Assembly (NCBI GenBank): GCA_963971285.1
Contig: OZ020259.1
Span: forward strand, 1,860,001 to 1,924,000
DNA from: Astropecten irregularis
Lineage: Eukaryota; Echinodermata; Asteroidea; Paxillosida; Astropectinidae
Direction: 5' to 3'
Length of the DNA: 64,000 bases
Part shown: positions 11,019 to 29,712 of the stretch, one piece after another
Position numbering within the stretch: the first letter of the stretch is position 1
Layout of the letters: each line of letters starts with the position of its first letter
The notes under the pieces: generated by a model
Seen by the model: the letters and a program-made list of their open reading frames with translations, nothing else
Databases searched by the model: none
Told to the model about the DNA's origin: nothing
Position numbers and translations under genes: made by a program

Positions 11019-12164
11019 GGTGCAATTTGACAATTTCCCTTCAAAATCGAGATGATTTCTTCCACTTTTAGTTCAGCTGCACGAATAAACAGGCTTGGCT
11101 TTATATCGAAATGACTCAGCGCGGCCCTCGCATAGTGTAAGTGTAAACAATACAGCCATTGCAAGTATCCATAACTTCCGGACAACGTGGACAGCTACGG
11201 GGAACCGATATTGGCGCGCGCTATTCTTTTGTACAATATTCTGGCACCAAAACCTACTTACTTACGATTGGCTTCCCCTGCAACATGACCCAGAGTTTTT
11301 CGGAACTAGATATATAGGTGCTATGTGTTGCGTCTGGCCAGATGAAAGGGGCTACCTGTACATTTCATAGATGTTGTGGCGCATCCGGGAAGGGTGGGGG
11401 GGGGGGGGGGGGGGGGTGTTGGAAGCATGATGGGTATAGGCATGTGCAAATCCTATTATGCGTGGATATCTCAACAGTAATGAAAATTCTAAATAACTTC
11501 ATAGGGCCCTTGGTTTTTTTGTACGTGTTGGAATTGTGCTTAAAACAAACGTTTACATGGTGTTCCTGAGGTGAAGGATATGCAGGATGGTAAGAATGTG
11601 GACAAGACATCCCTCCCCGCCAGAGACCAATAAAAGACAATGACACCATGGACCGTGTGTTGAGTGGCCTGACATAAGAGTAACGTTTATATTTGGGAAA
11701 AGTCTGTTGACCTCCGAAGTATTATACAGTATTTAAGATAATTATTATTTTTGTTATCAATGAGGGTCCAAACGTGAAGCATTTGTGGAGGAGTACATGT
11801 ATGATCCAGCAGGAAGTATACTCCCCTCGCAATGGCGATTGCTTCATTGACATTTAATTATGTATGTCCTCACTCACAAGTGAAGCAAGTATGGGAGCAA
11901 GGGAACAACCTCTCGAGAGGAGTATAGGGGAAGTGTCGTGGCAGTATTGGTATGCCCTTATAGGTACACTCCCCTGAAGAGTGTACCTATAAGGGCAATG
12001 TGAACATCAGAATTCTGCACCAGATGCATGCGTATTTACTGTACGTTGTAAATTAATGACCCGAAATTTCCCGATATTTGAGTATCTTTGGCTTTATAAA
12101 TCAACGTTTTCTCTAAGCATGACACAGGCTGCTAAATTTGGTACGAGATGAACACGTAGGGTAA
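11019..12164. other. Gene-free stretch upstream of the flavoprotein gene
   Basis: This includes the presumed promoter of the flavoprotein gene. A G run of about 21 bases lies at 11396-11416, and a perfect hairpin lies at 11954-11996 (listed separately). No reading frame resembles a known protein. Confidence 0.6.
11954..11996. repeat. Perfect 18-bp inverted repeat, 7-base loop
   Basis: The left arm GCCCTTATAGGTACACTC (11954-11971) is exactly complementary to the right arm GAGTGTACCTATAAGGGC (11979-11996), with CCCTGAA between them. It may be a minimal fold-back element or a structured RNA site. No other copy was seen in the window. Confidence 0.75.
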
Positions 12165-12385
12165 AATAGCCATGATTCGGACACCTAAGCAATTTTGGAT
12201 TATTTTGACCTTCTTAATGTTTGTTTCTCTCAACTATTTTCACTTATGAACAACAAAGTGAAGTTATTATATCCAGGTTGATATTTTATGAAAGTTTTTT
12301 GTGTCCTTGAAATGAAATTGACTTGAAAAATAACCTTAATTTTAGCCATGATTCGGACACCCTGTCCATGATTCGGACACACATG
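12165..12385. repeat. CCATGATTCGGACAC direct repeats
   Basis: The 15-base word CCATGATTCGGACAC occurs near 12169, 12344 and 12366. The first two copies share the longer TAGCCATGATTCGGACACC. They could be ends or subterminal repeats of a degraded DNA element. No inverted partner was found in the next kilobase. Confidence 0.5.
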
Positions 12386-12988
12386 AAAAAATGGTGAAAA
12401 AACATGCCTTGCAAAATAAAATAATATCTCATCAATGCAGTGGGCAAATTCTTAAGTTGCCACCATTTATTTTCCCAAAAAAGTGTCATTTGACTGCTCA
12501 GAACTCAAAAAAGAAAATTGGTGCATGGACACATCCAGGACTTATTTTCAGAGTTTTTGAAGGCAATGCCCTGATAAAAACGGGCCATTTCGGCCATATC
12601 GTGAAATTGGACTCCATTCCGTCCGTGTGCTCCCGTGCGCACGACTCTAATGTGTACAAAAGTCAATGGCGTAGATATTAGACTCCAGCCATTGACGAAA
12701 TGAACGGCAGTCAATGGAGTGGAGTGTAAATTCGGGAGATGCCGGCATTTCTTCTAAAATGGAACATACACAAGCCACAAAATTATTTTGGCATATTTTT
12801 TAGCGACTCTGGGGGCCTGGGTAGCATAAATCAATGGAGTGTCAGAAATCATATGGCACATATAAGTGGCTTCTGGACAAGGAAATTTATGCAAGTTCAA
12901 ATTGGCAACGCAGCTCTCCATAATTTGGACCTTGATGGTATATTGATGAACAGAATATACCAGTTTCATATAAACAAAATCCTGTTAA

Positions 12989-14918
12989 AGGTGCAGGCTC
13001 GTCGATGCTCGACGGACAAAATTCGTGCCACGAAAAGTCACCTTTGCCCTTGCGGTTGCCAGCTCTTACAATCCCGGAGGGCGAGCGCCAGCCGGTCTAA
13101 TAATAGCCCTGTACGTGCGTATACACTATGCGTGCGTGCAGTATGCATTGTATTATTGTACACGATTGATATTGCTGGACGACGCGATGGTTTATGAAGT
13201 GGACCCATCCATGCCTGTACATGTACATTGTACATAATTATGTACGTAAACTACGTATAGGCCGTTGTGGTATCTGCCCTCGAATTGTCTGCGTTGTGGG
13301 ATATTTCAGGGAGCAAGAAAAAATCACTCCGTTTGATAGATTTTAAAACAATTAATGAAATTTTCCATGCTGGCACGTCCACATTCCCGCAGTTTTTGTG
13401 AAAAAAAAAATCGATTCAAATTTACCGATTGAAATCAGACCTAAAAGTAACCAACCACCACCCAGTCGGTACAGCCATGGAGGGTACAGCCACCGCCAAA
13501 GAGCAGCAGCAACATATGGACAATGACGAATTGCAGGAACAATATCCCAAAGTATTCATTATAACCCGACTTGTATGAAAAAAAATACAGCATTGTGTAA
13601 TTCATTGCAGACCTATATTTTATGTGATATAGGGACTAATTTACCAAGTTTGAATTTCACTTTACTCGCAGTATACGAGCCCCCACGTTGATATTTAGGC
13701 CTACGTCGTTATGGTCATTTTTGTAGAAAGTGAGGTTTATAATAATAGTATATTAGAAGATAAATACAAGCTGATACACAGATACAGAGACTTGAAACTG
13801 AAAGTCACTTCTCATAAAATGAACTGTTTTTTTTACTGATAGCATTGAATATACAGTTCATGTACTGTAGTTGTGCACAGCACGCACTGTACATGTACAT
13901 AATACACAAACGAATGTCGCCTAGCGACTGTGGCGCTATACGCGCACAGAGATTGGCCGAGCGCTGTGCGTATCTAGGTAAACAGTAAACAGTATCTAGG
14001 TAAACAGTACGCGCGATGGTCCAATCAGAGAGATGTATTTGAATGACGCGGGCCCTGTCATGTCCGCGAACTTGACGAAGTGATTTCACTATGCACACAA
14101 TGTTTTGTTTACAAAGTATTCTTCAGCGGATTGATAGAAAGACGAGTCAAAGCTTGTTTCACTACACTGTATTACAATCATGTACATGTATATGGTACCA
14201 ATTCACGTACACCTCACATAACCAGTTCAGCATGAATACGCGCCGTGACAAACGTCAGATTTTGAGAGATTTTCCTTAGGCCTAAAATTCGTAAAATAAG
14301 ATAGAAACAAACCTCAAAGACGTTCTAGAAAACCTCCTTTTTACCTAATTTCCTTACATTTCTTTGACATAATTGTCAACATAGTAAATCGATCGTTGAT
14401 ACTTTTCCTATCCAAAAATGCAAAAATCGATGTTGGAGTAATTTTTGCCGATTCGGCAACTTCAGACGCCGATTACGCGATATCGACAAATTGGGGAATT
14501 CATTTCGCTCCATTCACGGTGTCACTTGTCATTCAAAACCCTGTGCATTCCATAAACCCCAGTAAAGTTCAAGACTTTGAGTTTTTGTGGAAAAACATCA
14601 GCATTAGTAAAATAATAGTAATTTATGTCAAACTCGCACATGTAACAGATTCCCCTATCATATGGGGTTGGGTTAGGCTCTGCCTACAGATCCGCGAAGG
14701 ATTCCACGATGACAACTGTAAAAAAATAATGCCTAATATTGTACTATTTGTACATGTACGTGTATTATTATACACCCCGAGTGCATGTACGCAATGCTAC
14801 ACGTGTGTCACGTTAACAGGGGGTGTAACGAGCCTTCCTAGAACAGCATAACAACATCGATAAAGCTACAGAGGGCGCTATTGTAAAAGTTGCTCTATTT
14901 TTTGACGAGCCTGCGCCT
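12989..14918. mobile_element. 1.93-kb TTAA-flanked DNA transposon, apparently non-autonomous
   Basis: The left end is TTAA (12985-12988) followed by AGGTGCAGGCTCGTC. The right end is GACGAGCCTGCGCCT followed by TTAA (14919-14922). The 15-bp terminal inverted repeats differ at one position, and the TTAA duplication is typical of piggyBac-type insertion. Internal reading frames (the longest is 151 codons at 14396-14851) do not resemble a transposase. The interior holds several GTACATGTAC-type palindromes and a duplicated TATCTAGGTAAACAG word. A piggyBac-mobilised derivative is likely, but the superfamily rests on the TTAA only. Confidence 0.75.
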
Positions 14919-15129
14919 TTAAATGTAATTAATTTTCTGTGTTTTTAAATAATGCATTTTCTCACAACCCTATTTCTAACAGGGCTCTTAAGTTAAGGAT
15001 CACACTTTTTTTTAACTTGAGGCTGCACCCCAATTTCCTATCAGAAAATGTGACATTTTATAATAGGAATTGGATCATGTAAAGTATGTGGCACCGTTGT
15101 TTAGTCTAATAGGCCCTAGTGCACCTATC

Positions 15130-15371
15130 GGAAAGAAAGTCCACTGATGACCATAATTTGTGCACAACTCTATAGAACCAACAGAGGGCGTTTTGAGCAA
15201 ACTGGCTTTGTACAGTTTGTAGGTAAAATAACCCTGTAAAACTCACTTTTCAGATATTCTACGCAAGTTTTCCACACCTGAAATTGAGGTTTATCATAAT
15301 TTGTATCCAATAAGTTAACTCTTGGAGGATATAATCCTTTTTCCGTAATGGTGATCAGTGGAATTCTTTCC
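15130..15371. mobile_element. GGAAAGAATTCC-ended MITE, copy 1
   Basis: The ends read GGAAAGAAAGTCCACTGATG and CAGTGGAATTCTTTCC, and the interior includes CCAACAGAGGGCGTTTTGA. A second, better preserved copy lies at 39040-39315 with matching interior words, which fixes the boundaries. No target duplication is clear here. Confidence 0.65.
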
Positions 15372-15860
15372 CATTTGCATTTGCACATTTCCGAGCATCC
15401 GAATGCTTCCGAAAACGTTGCTTCCGAAGACCTGCCGAAGATGACGTTCGTTGTGACGTCACAGGTCATTTAAATAAAGTAATAAAATCCACTTTTTGGC
15501 TCAGGTATATACTGTTTCGTATGTTTTTCAGCGTTTCCAACCCTCTTGAAACCATTCTAAGGCGTTCCATGCGATACAATGTCAAAATGTTGACTACAAC
15601 ATACATATCTGGGGCATTTTTGGTCATTACCGGATTTTTTTCTACGAAAGTAATTAAGAGTGTTCCGATAAAGCCCTAGTCGTGTGCAGCGCCACCTACC
15701 GGTGGTTCCGGGAACATTGCGTCAAGCAGTTTCCTTTCTAAGTTCTCTCTTTTTGTGTACCGGCGGGGTGTAAAGGTTCAAGTTCGTGTCGTTGAATATC
15801 ATTATACCAACATTAATGTCAAGAGTTGCAGCTGGTAAAGGTTATTATAGTCTTGGTTAA

Positions 15861-16248
15861 AGCCTTACTTTGGTAGCATACCAAAAGTAAAACAGAAATC
15901 TCTACATTTACCTATTATTATACATGCGCATAACTAACAGGGTATAAAAAGATGGTGATGGTAGATACACACCTTTGCAATTTTTCTCAGCCCGAAATAT
16001 TAATCATACTGTATTAATCCAGAAAAGAGTCAAAACAATTAATAATTAATTACCAAAACAAAATCCTGTGAATAGATTTAAAGAATACCCTGAGCGTTTT
16101 TCACACATTGTACAGTTTCCTCAAAAAAGTGGGCGCCGTATTGGACTGGAAATTTTGACAGATGACTGCTACTGTATCATTCTTTGATATTTTTTTTTAC
16201 CCATGTATTAATTATTTCTTTGACAAAGACCAAAGTATGAAATTAACT
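15861..16248. mobile_element. TTAA-flanked MITE, family A, copy 1
   Basis: It is flanked by TTAA at 15857-15860 and 16249-16252. The ends are degenerate forms of the family consensus (CATACTTTGG inward; ACCAAAGTATGA outward). The interior holds AGTGGGCGCCGTATTGGACT, related to the copies at 28588, 38984, 55068 and 57289. Confidence 0.6.
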
Positions 16249-18343
16249 TTAAAGATGTTTTACATGAGAGCGAAGGAAATTAAAAATCTTTAAAAAAAAT
16301 ATCAAAATGAAACATCATTTCTGATGTCATCGGGAATAGCCTTCAAAAGAAGTGAACAATCTTAGAAAGGTTATCATGCAAAATGTATTGTTATAATTAT
16401 TACAATCTTTAAAATCATCAAGCCACAAAGGAACCTAGCTTGATTAATTTATTTAAACCATTGAATTCACCTGTCGATCTTAAAATAAATAATTATGTTA
16501 CAATCTTCGTTTCTGGTATATTAATTGGAACTTCAAGATTAATATTTTGTTTATAAAGTTTTGTCCAAAAGGAAGTTTTGGAAAAGCTTTAAAAGTTCAT
16601 TTAATTAGGCCTAATCAATATGGATGAAAAGTCTTCGCAAGCTAAAACATTTTACATAACTCATAAAAATAAAAAATGTCATAATCACAATGATTATTAC
16701 TTTTCACCGTTCACACAATTAGGGCGCGGCAATTATTAGTAATACACCTGTAGTTTTGTCTAGTTCCGTCCGAGGATAGAGGAACTTCGGAACTTTCAAG
16801 TAATCGGCCGTTTCAAAGTATAAAGCCACGTCTATAATGGGTAACTTTATTGAGTTATCGGTTAAAATGGAAAGAAGATATCAGTGATACTCATCAGTTT
16901 CAATCTTCATTATTTTGTTTGGTTAATTGGAGTAATAAAGTCAGTTTGTGGTCCACGACGGCTGTTCTGAAGAATTGTAATGGAAGGTGTGGCCGGGGGC
17001 GGGTATAGGCCTGCAACAAGAACAGGTATACTGCCATTATACTGGACATAAAAAGGACACGAAAAACAACTTTTAAAACATACTAAAATGACTAAAATCA
17101 TGTAAAATTTGTAATCTGAGATCGTTTTACAGTATTTGAAAAAAGATAATAATTTTAGGCAACTTTTGTTGTATACGACGTCAAAATAATGATTTCCCGG
17201 CCCCGCCCACTTGATGTCTGCGCCGACGAAAATTATAATGAAATAAAACCGGTTCTTCACATCATTAGCAACTGAGAACAATAAATTTAGTACTAAAATT
17301 CCAAGTTTCAAGTTCCAAGTTTTAAATTGGAACCATACAAAACTTAAAACCGCACACAATAATAACTAGGGACGTTAATACTCTTGAGTTCCATAAAAAT
17401 AATAATTGATTGATTTTTTTAGGGCCCTTCGGTAGCAGCGCCCTCTTTTGGTAATAATCCATTATTTCGCTGGTTGCCTGCTCCCAATGAATAGCTCTAC
17501 CCGATTCGTGCACACTGGAGGTGCGGTTACCAGTGAAGATCCTCTTTGCTTGTCCACGTTTACACGTCGGGCGCTTGTTTCCGCTGCTGACATCAAAACG
17601 GGCACAATTTTAGCTGTTCTTAGGGTAAGTATTTCAGCAAATAGCGTCAGTCTGTTAGCTTTGTACCTTTTCTGTGAAAATCTTCCCCGTTGTTTGATGT
17701 TGAAGGTTTTAATCTTTGTTGAATTCGTTGTTTTTGGCAGTAGCATTGTACACCACCCACCATGTTGGTGCATTGAGACACCTGTCCTTGATTTGAGTTT
17801 ACTGAAATTGTTTGACAACTGTTGCGCCCCAAGCCCCCAACTTACTGACTGTATCAAATAATTAACCACAAACTGTATATAATTTACTGATCGTCACATC
17901 TGTAGTTGTGAGTGCAGTGTTGAGCCAGTGGCAGTGTGCGTTCGAACAAATTAATTTTAATTTGATAAACTAAACTAAAATTACCTAATTAATTTATTAT
18001 TTTTATTAAGCCTAATTAAGTTGACCCTAATTAATTTTAGGCAGGGTTTATTTTGCCGGGACTGGAATTCTTCATACAAATACTATTTTGCTGTTTCCTA
18101 ATACTTCTTTACTTTTCACAGCTTTAGGTTGATGCTAGTGGAGTTGGGCGATACACATCAGAGATTCCGATTTATGGCTTGGAAATACTGATATTATATT
18201 CCTAGATGTAGTTTACTCTGTGATTCGTCTTTTTAATAGAAGTAGGCCCTATTCCTAATTTTCTGAAAGATAGATTAACAGATATGGAGTATTGTCATTG
18301 AACTCCGTAAACATTTTGGGTGATGATTTCAATTCATTTGCAG
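16249..18343. other. Gene-free, AT-rich stretch upstream of STT3A
   Basis: The stretch is mostly AT-rich, with tandem TAATTAATTT words near 17950-18050. A plausible 5' untranslated exon of STT3A ends at 17624 (TTAGG before GTAAGT) and could splice to the acceptor TTTGCAG at 18343. No protein-coding gene was recognised. Confidence 0.5.
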
Positions 18344-18379
18344 GTCTGATTGTGTTGGTAGCAAGCAGCTGAGTCGACC

Positions 18380-25947
<7,568 letters not shown>

Positions 25948-26242
25948 TCAGAAGCAGGCCCTGCCGTCACCTTTTAATAGCAACACAAGATCTAATCATA
26001 AACTTTTCTTACTTTTTTTTCTCAACGTTTGAAATGCCATTCGGGTTTATACACGTGGGCCCATTCAGGTTGAATGTCGCCGGGTGTCATCAGCCTGTCC
26101 CGCGAATTTGAGAAGTGACATTTTTTATCAATTAATCGTGATTAAAATCTCCTTGAATTATCTCAGATGTCACCGGACAGAGGAAGATAACACCCGTAAG
26201 TGTCACCTACGCTACGGAGAGCTCTTTCCCAGTATTTTTCAG

Positions 26243-26398
26243 GTCTGGAATTTGGTTCTGAAAGGGGCAAGGCCACTTTTCCATTGCAAGGGGCACTTCC
26301 ATTGGAAAATCATAATGTCTATGGAAATATTTGAAGGGGGCACGAAGGCCAAGAACCAGGGCAACGAAGGCCATGGCCTCCGTGGCCTCCGTTAAAAT
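26243..26398. repeat. Family R repeat, copy 2, inverted
   Basis: This is the inverted counterpart of 19380-19532, with CTGAAAGGGGCAAGGCCACT, CATTGCAAGGGGCACTTCC and GGCCAAGAACCAGGGCAACG. Read on the minus strand it stays open and encodes a peptide very similar to that of the copy at 35834-35999. Confidence 0.8.
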
Positions 26399-26905
26399 CC
26401 AGGCTTGATTTTTCATCAGTAGTACTATTTTAGTTTTGGTTTGGTTTTGATTTCTGCCATTTTGTAGTGCCAGGTTACTTAGTCATGTTTTTTTTGTTTA
26501 TGCAGGGATGGGGACAAGCAGAAATGAGTAGTTGAATTAACAATAGGATTAGTAGAAAAATATTATACCAAAAAAGTCTTCTTTTTCGGGGCTTCTGATT
26601 AATGGTGAAAAAAATTTGTAAAATATGTTTAAAAACTACTTTTGATCTCCTCAAAACCAAGATCTGACATGTATACCGTGTGAACGCAGTAGTGTGTTCG
26701 CACACAGCCGGTAAATTTTGTTGTATTAAAAGTGTGTACCATGGAAATTTAGATATAGTAACTTTCTTTTTCTTTATTTGCTCTTTTCTTTCCATTTTTA
26801 TGAGTTGACAGAATTTTCCGCTACAAATTTCACACGTTTGTGTTGTGTTAAGATTACTCAGACTCGAAAAGTGAATACAATGTGATTGGCAGTTCAAAGG
26901 TCTAA

Positions 26906-26970
26906 CAGCTCGGTTGGTGGAGCACTGGTATTGCAACCTGGTAGTGTCGGGTTCAACTCCTGCTCAAGTG
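26906..26970 (+). repeat. tRNA-like SINE fragment
   Basis: It has an A-box-like CAGCTCGGTTGGTGGAGCAC and a B-box-like GTCGGGTTCAACTCC at tRNA spacing. The stems are incomplete, so it is a degenerate tRNA-derived repeat and not a tRNA gene. Confidence 0.5.
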
Positions 26971-27177
26971 TTCTTTGTCCACCCTTATGTAACACCATTG
27001 AAACTTGTCAATGCTCTTGTGTTTCATTCTGTGATGTTTGATTTTTTTGGAGCTTATTGGGTGAAGGTACACTATCTACATGTATTAGAATAATAATCGT
27101 TGTATTTTTTTTAAACAGCTTTGCTTTTACTTTATGTCGTTACTGCTTCGTTTAACCAAAAAAAACAGGGAAACCAG

Positions 27178-27250
27178 GGCTGGAATAGCGCAGGTGGTAG
27201 AGCACTGGCATTGCATTCTATGGGTTCTGGGTTCCAAACCTGGTGTAATC
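27178..27250 (+). repeat. tRNA-like SINE fragment
   Basis: It carries AGCGCAGGTGGTAGAGCACT followed by TGGGTTCTGGGTTCCAAACC. The B box has diverged from GGTTCGAATCC. It resembles the fragment at 26906-26970. Confidence 0.45.
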
Positions 27251-28207
27251 AATCGAGTTTTGTTTTTGCTCACCCGAGAATGATTCAAAACCATACCCAT
27301 TCGATTTCCTTCAATTCATTTGGAAAACAAGTGCATTCTTGTTATTCCACACGTTGCCTCAAGTTGGATTTCACCTTTTGAGGTGAAATTCTAGCATTCT
27401 AGCAAATTTTAGCATCAAGAAATAGTACGTGACCATGGATTCTGGCTGGCACCGTACCCAATACAAATATTTAACTGTAAGGAGTCCCATTATGAGGTAG
27501 TCTGGTTCCCAGACCAATGATCTCCGACTAGTGTCTGTCATCAGATTTTTAATAAGAATCGTCAGGTATTCTTTGGGAAGGGAACCAAACTAATTATGAG
27601 GCTGCAAATAAAAAAAAAAACATTTGAGTGATGGTATGTGAATTTCAAAAGTACCAATTTTTACACCCTAAAGTATTTTTTGTCGCAAAATGAATTAAAA
27701 ATTCAATAGATGGTGCATAATTACCAAGTAATTATAAGCAATCATCGGTAAAGTTATGATAACATTAATTGACTTTAAATTTAAAACAAAAATATTCCTA
27801 ACTTCGTTTTTTTTTTCATTTTGACCCGTCCAAAGTTGGAATTTTATGATCTCATTTCGAACTTAGTGTATTATTATCTTATTAATAATAGTCGCGATTG
27901 ATTGTATATCAGTTTTCTCGTCCTGAAATTAAAAACACAGACATCGTCGAATCTTTGAACCAGATTTCATGGAAAATTCCATGAGTTGAATACCAGTCGT
28001 TAGCAATAAATAAATACATTATTGTATGAGAAGTTTGGTTGGTAACCTGCCTGTACTGTCGATAACCAAAATCGGTTTTGTGCTTTTACAAACGGCTGTC
28101 ATATTGTGGCGGCAATTCACAATAATTGGTAGAACCATACATTTTACATCGAGTCATATAATCGCTATTTTCTTGCGGCAGGCAGTTTGGAATGTGAACT
28201 TCTAAAT

Positions 28208-28585
28208 CTTAAAGGTAAAATACATGATTGTTATAAAAAGCTAACAGAACAGCACTCGCACTTTGTCTAATCCAACATGTACATGAAATAATAAGCCTGT
28301 GAAAATATTTAAGCCCAATTGCACATCTGAGTCCCGAGAAAAAAATAATTAGAAAAAAAATCGACTCTTTTTTTTCTTATAAAACATATAGAATGTTTTT
28401 TATCTTGCCGAGACCTAAATTATTTGTTTGACACTTTTCTAAACGAATAATAGCATTTCAGGCAGAAATATTTTAGCAGGGTGTTTCTATCATGTCCATC
28501 TTTATACCGTGCAAGTTATAGGTAAATCTGTGAACATTTTCTGGTTTGGTTTGTTTCCAATCCTTCACTGTAAACGGCTCAAATT
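28208..28585. mobile_element. TTAA-type MITE with AGGTAAAATACATGATTG end
   Basis: The start TTAAAGGTAAAATACATG and the interior ACAGAACAGCAC, CACTTTGTCT and GAAATAATAAGCCTGTG are repeated at the right edge of the window (63884-64000). Its right part shares words with TTAA family A, and it abuts the copy at 28588, so the right boundary is uncertain. Confidence 0.5.
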
Positions 28586-28587
28586 AA

Positions 28588-29064
28588 AGGTAGTATATCA
28601 TACTTTCGTTTTTATCAAAGAAATACAGATTCATGGGCAAAAATATCAAGACAGATACAGTAACAGTCATCTGTGAAAATTTCAGTCGCATACGTTGCCA
28701 ACTTTTTGAGAAAACAGTGAAAAACAGTCACAGTATTTCTTAAGTCTTTTCTCTTATATTAATTGTTGATCTTTTAAAAGATCAACAAGATTTTTGTCGT
28801 TGTTTTACTGATTTCTGGATAAATACAAATACACCATTTCAGGCGGAAATATTTTAACGGTATGTTTCTACCACCACCATCTTCATACCCTGTAAGTTAT
28901 ACGTAAATCTGTGAACAATACTGTGGCGGTTTCTCACGATTTTCTCAAAAAGTGGGCACCGTATGGGACTGAAATTTTCACAGACGACTGTGACTGTATC
29001 TTCCTTCATATTTTTGCCCATGAATCTGTACTTCTTTGACAAAAACCAAAGTATGATACTACCT
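28588..29064. mobile_element. TTAA-flanked MITE, family A, best copy (477 bp)
   Basis: TTAA at 28584-28587 and 29065-29068 flanks AGGTAGTATATCATACTTTC and GTATGATACTACCT. The inverted arms extend inward through CAAAGAAATACAGATTCATG and its complement. There is no coding capacity. The TTAA target and AGGTA end suggest mobilisation by a TTAA-specific transposase. Confidence 0.8.
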
Positions 29065-29712
29065 TTAAAGAGTCCGGCCGGACGCGTTCGTCTCACGGTG
29101 TTAGCGCCGGGCAGCAGGCAAAGAGTTTGTACTTATAAGGATCAAATATTTTTCTGCTTTAACTGAAAAAGGAAAGAAGTAACAAGAAAAGGAAACAATT
29201 TGTTTTAATGAAACTGAATTAAGTTTTGGAATTTGGAGAGGAAAGTTTGTGTATTAATGAGATGCCAAACAGCCGTAATAAAGAAGTAAATTCTTTACAC
29301 TTTCAAGGTTTTGTACCTATCTTGAAAAGAACTTTTGAAATGATGTACCGTTTTTGTTTGTATGTTTATTTTTTTGTTTCATCACGATAATATCGTATAT
29401 TATAGTGATTTCTGAACTTTTGTTTGGATTATTAAACTGCTGGTCGTGTTGCAGCGTAACTGTGAAACATCGGATTTCCGCGCGTGCCGCAGCGAGCTGC
29501 ATTGGTCTAAACTTCTTGCTGCCACTGAGGGCGCTGCCCATAGTTTTTGTACTTGACATTGACAATGTGGGGACTGGCAATGAGTCTACTTAGTCTTACT
29601 CGAACCGGAACTGGGGCGTTTATGATAATACTGTAGTTTTACCATGTAATGTATGTTACAAGTGCAGGTACATTCAGTCAGAACATAGCACTAAACTTGA
29701 GCACAAGTTAAA

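Larger units (their letters stand above)
25948..29712. other. Gene-free stretch between STT3A and the amidase gene
   Basis: The left end holds the STT3A 3' untranslated region. The remainder contains the family R repeat, two tRNA-like SINE pieces, two TTAA-type elements (about 28208-28585 and 28588-29064) and AT-rich DNA. No protein-coding gene was recognised apart from the leader of the amidase gene at the right end. Confidence 0.6.

Noticed and set aside
12391-13197. Moderate open frames between the flavoprotein and STT3A genes
   Set aside because: They have no similarity to known domains, no splice support, and the right part overlaps the left end of a TTAA element.
17448-17869. Overlapping 135-codon frames on both strands upstream of STT3A
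   Set aside because: Neither resembles a protein family. The plus strand more likely holds a 5' untranslated exon of STT3A ending at 17624.
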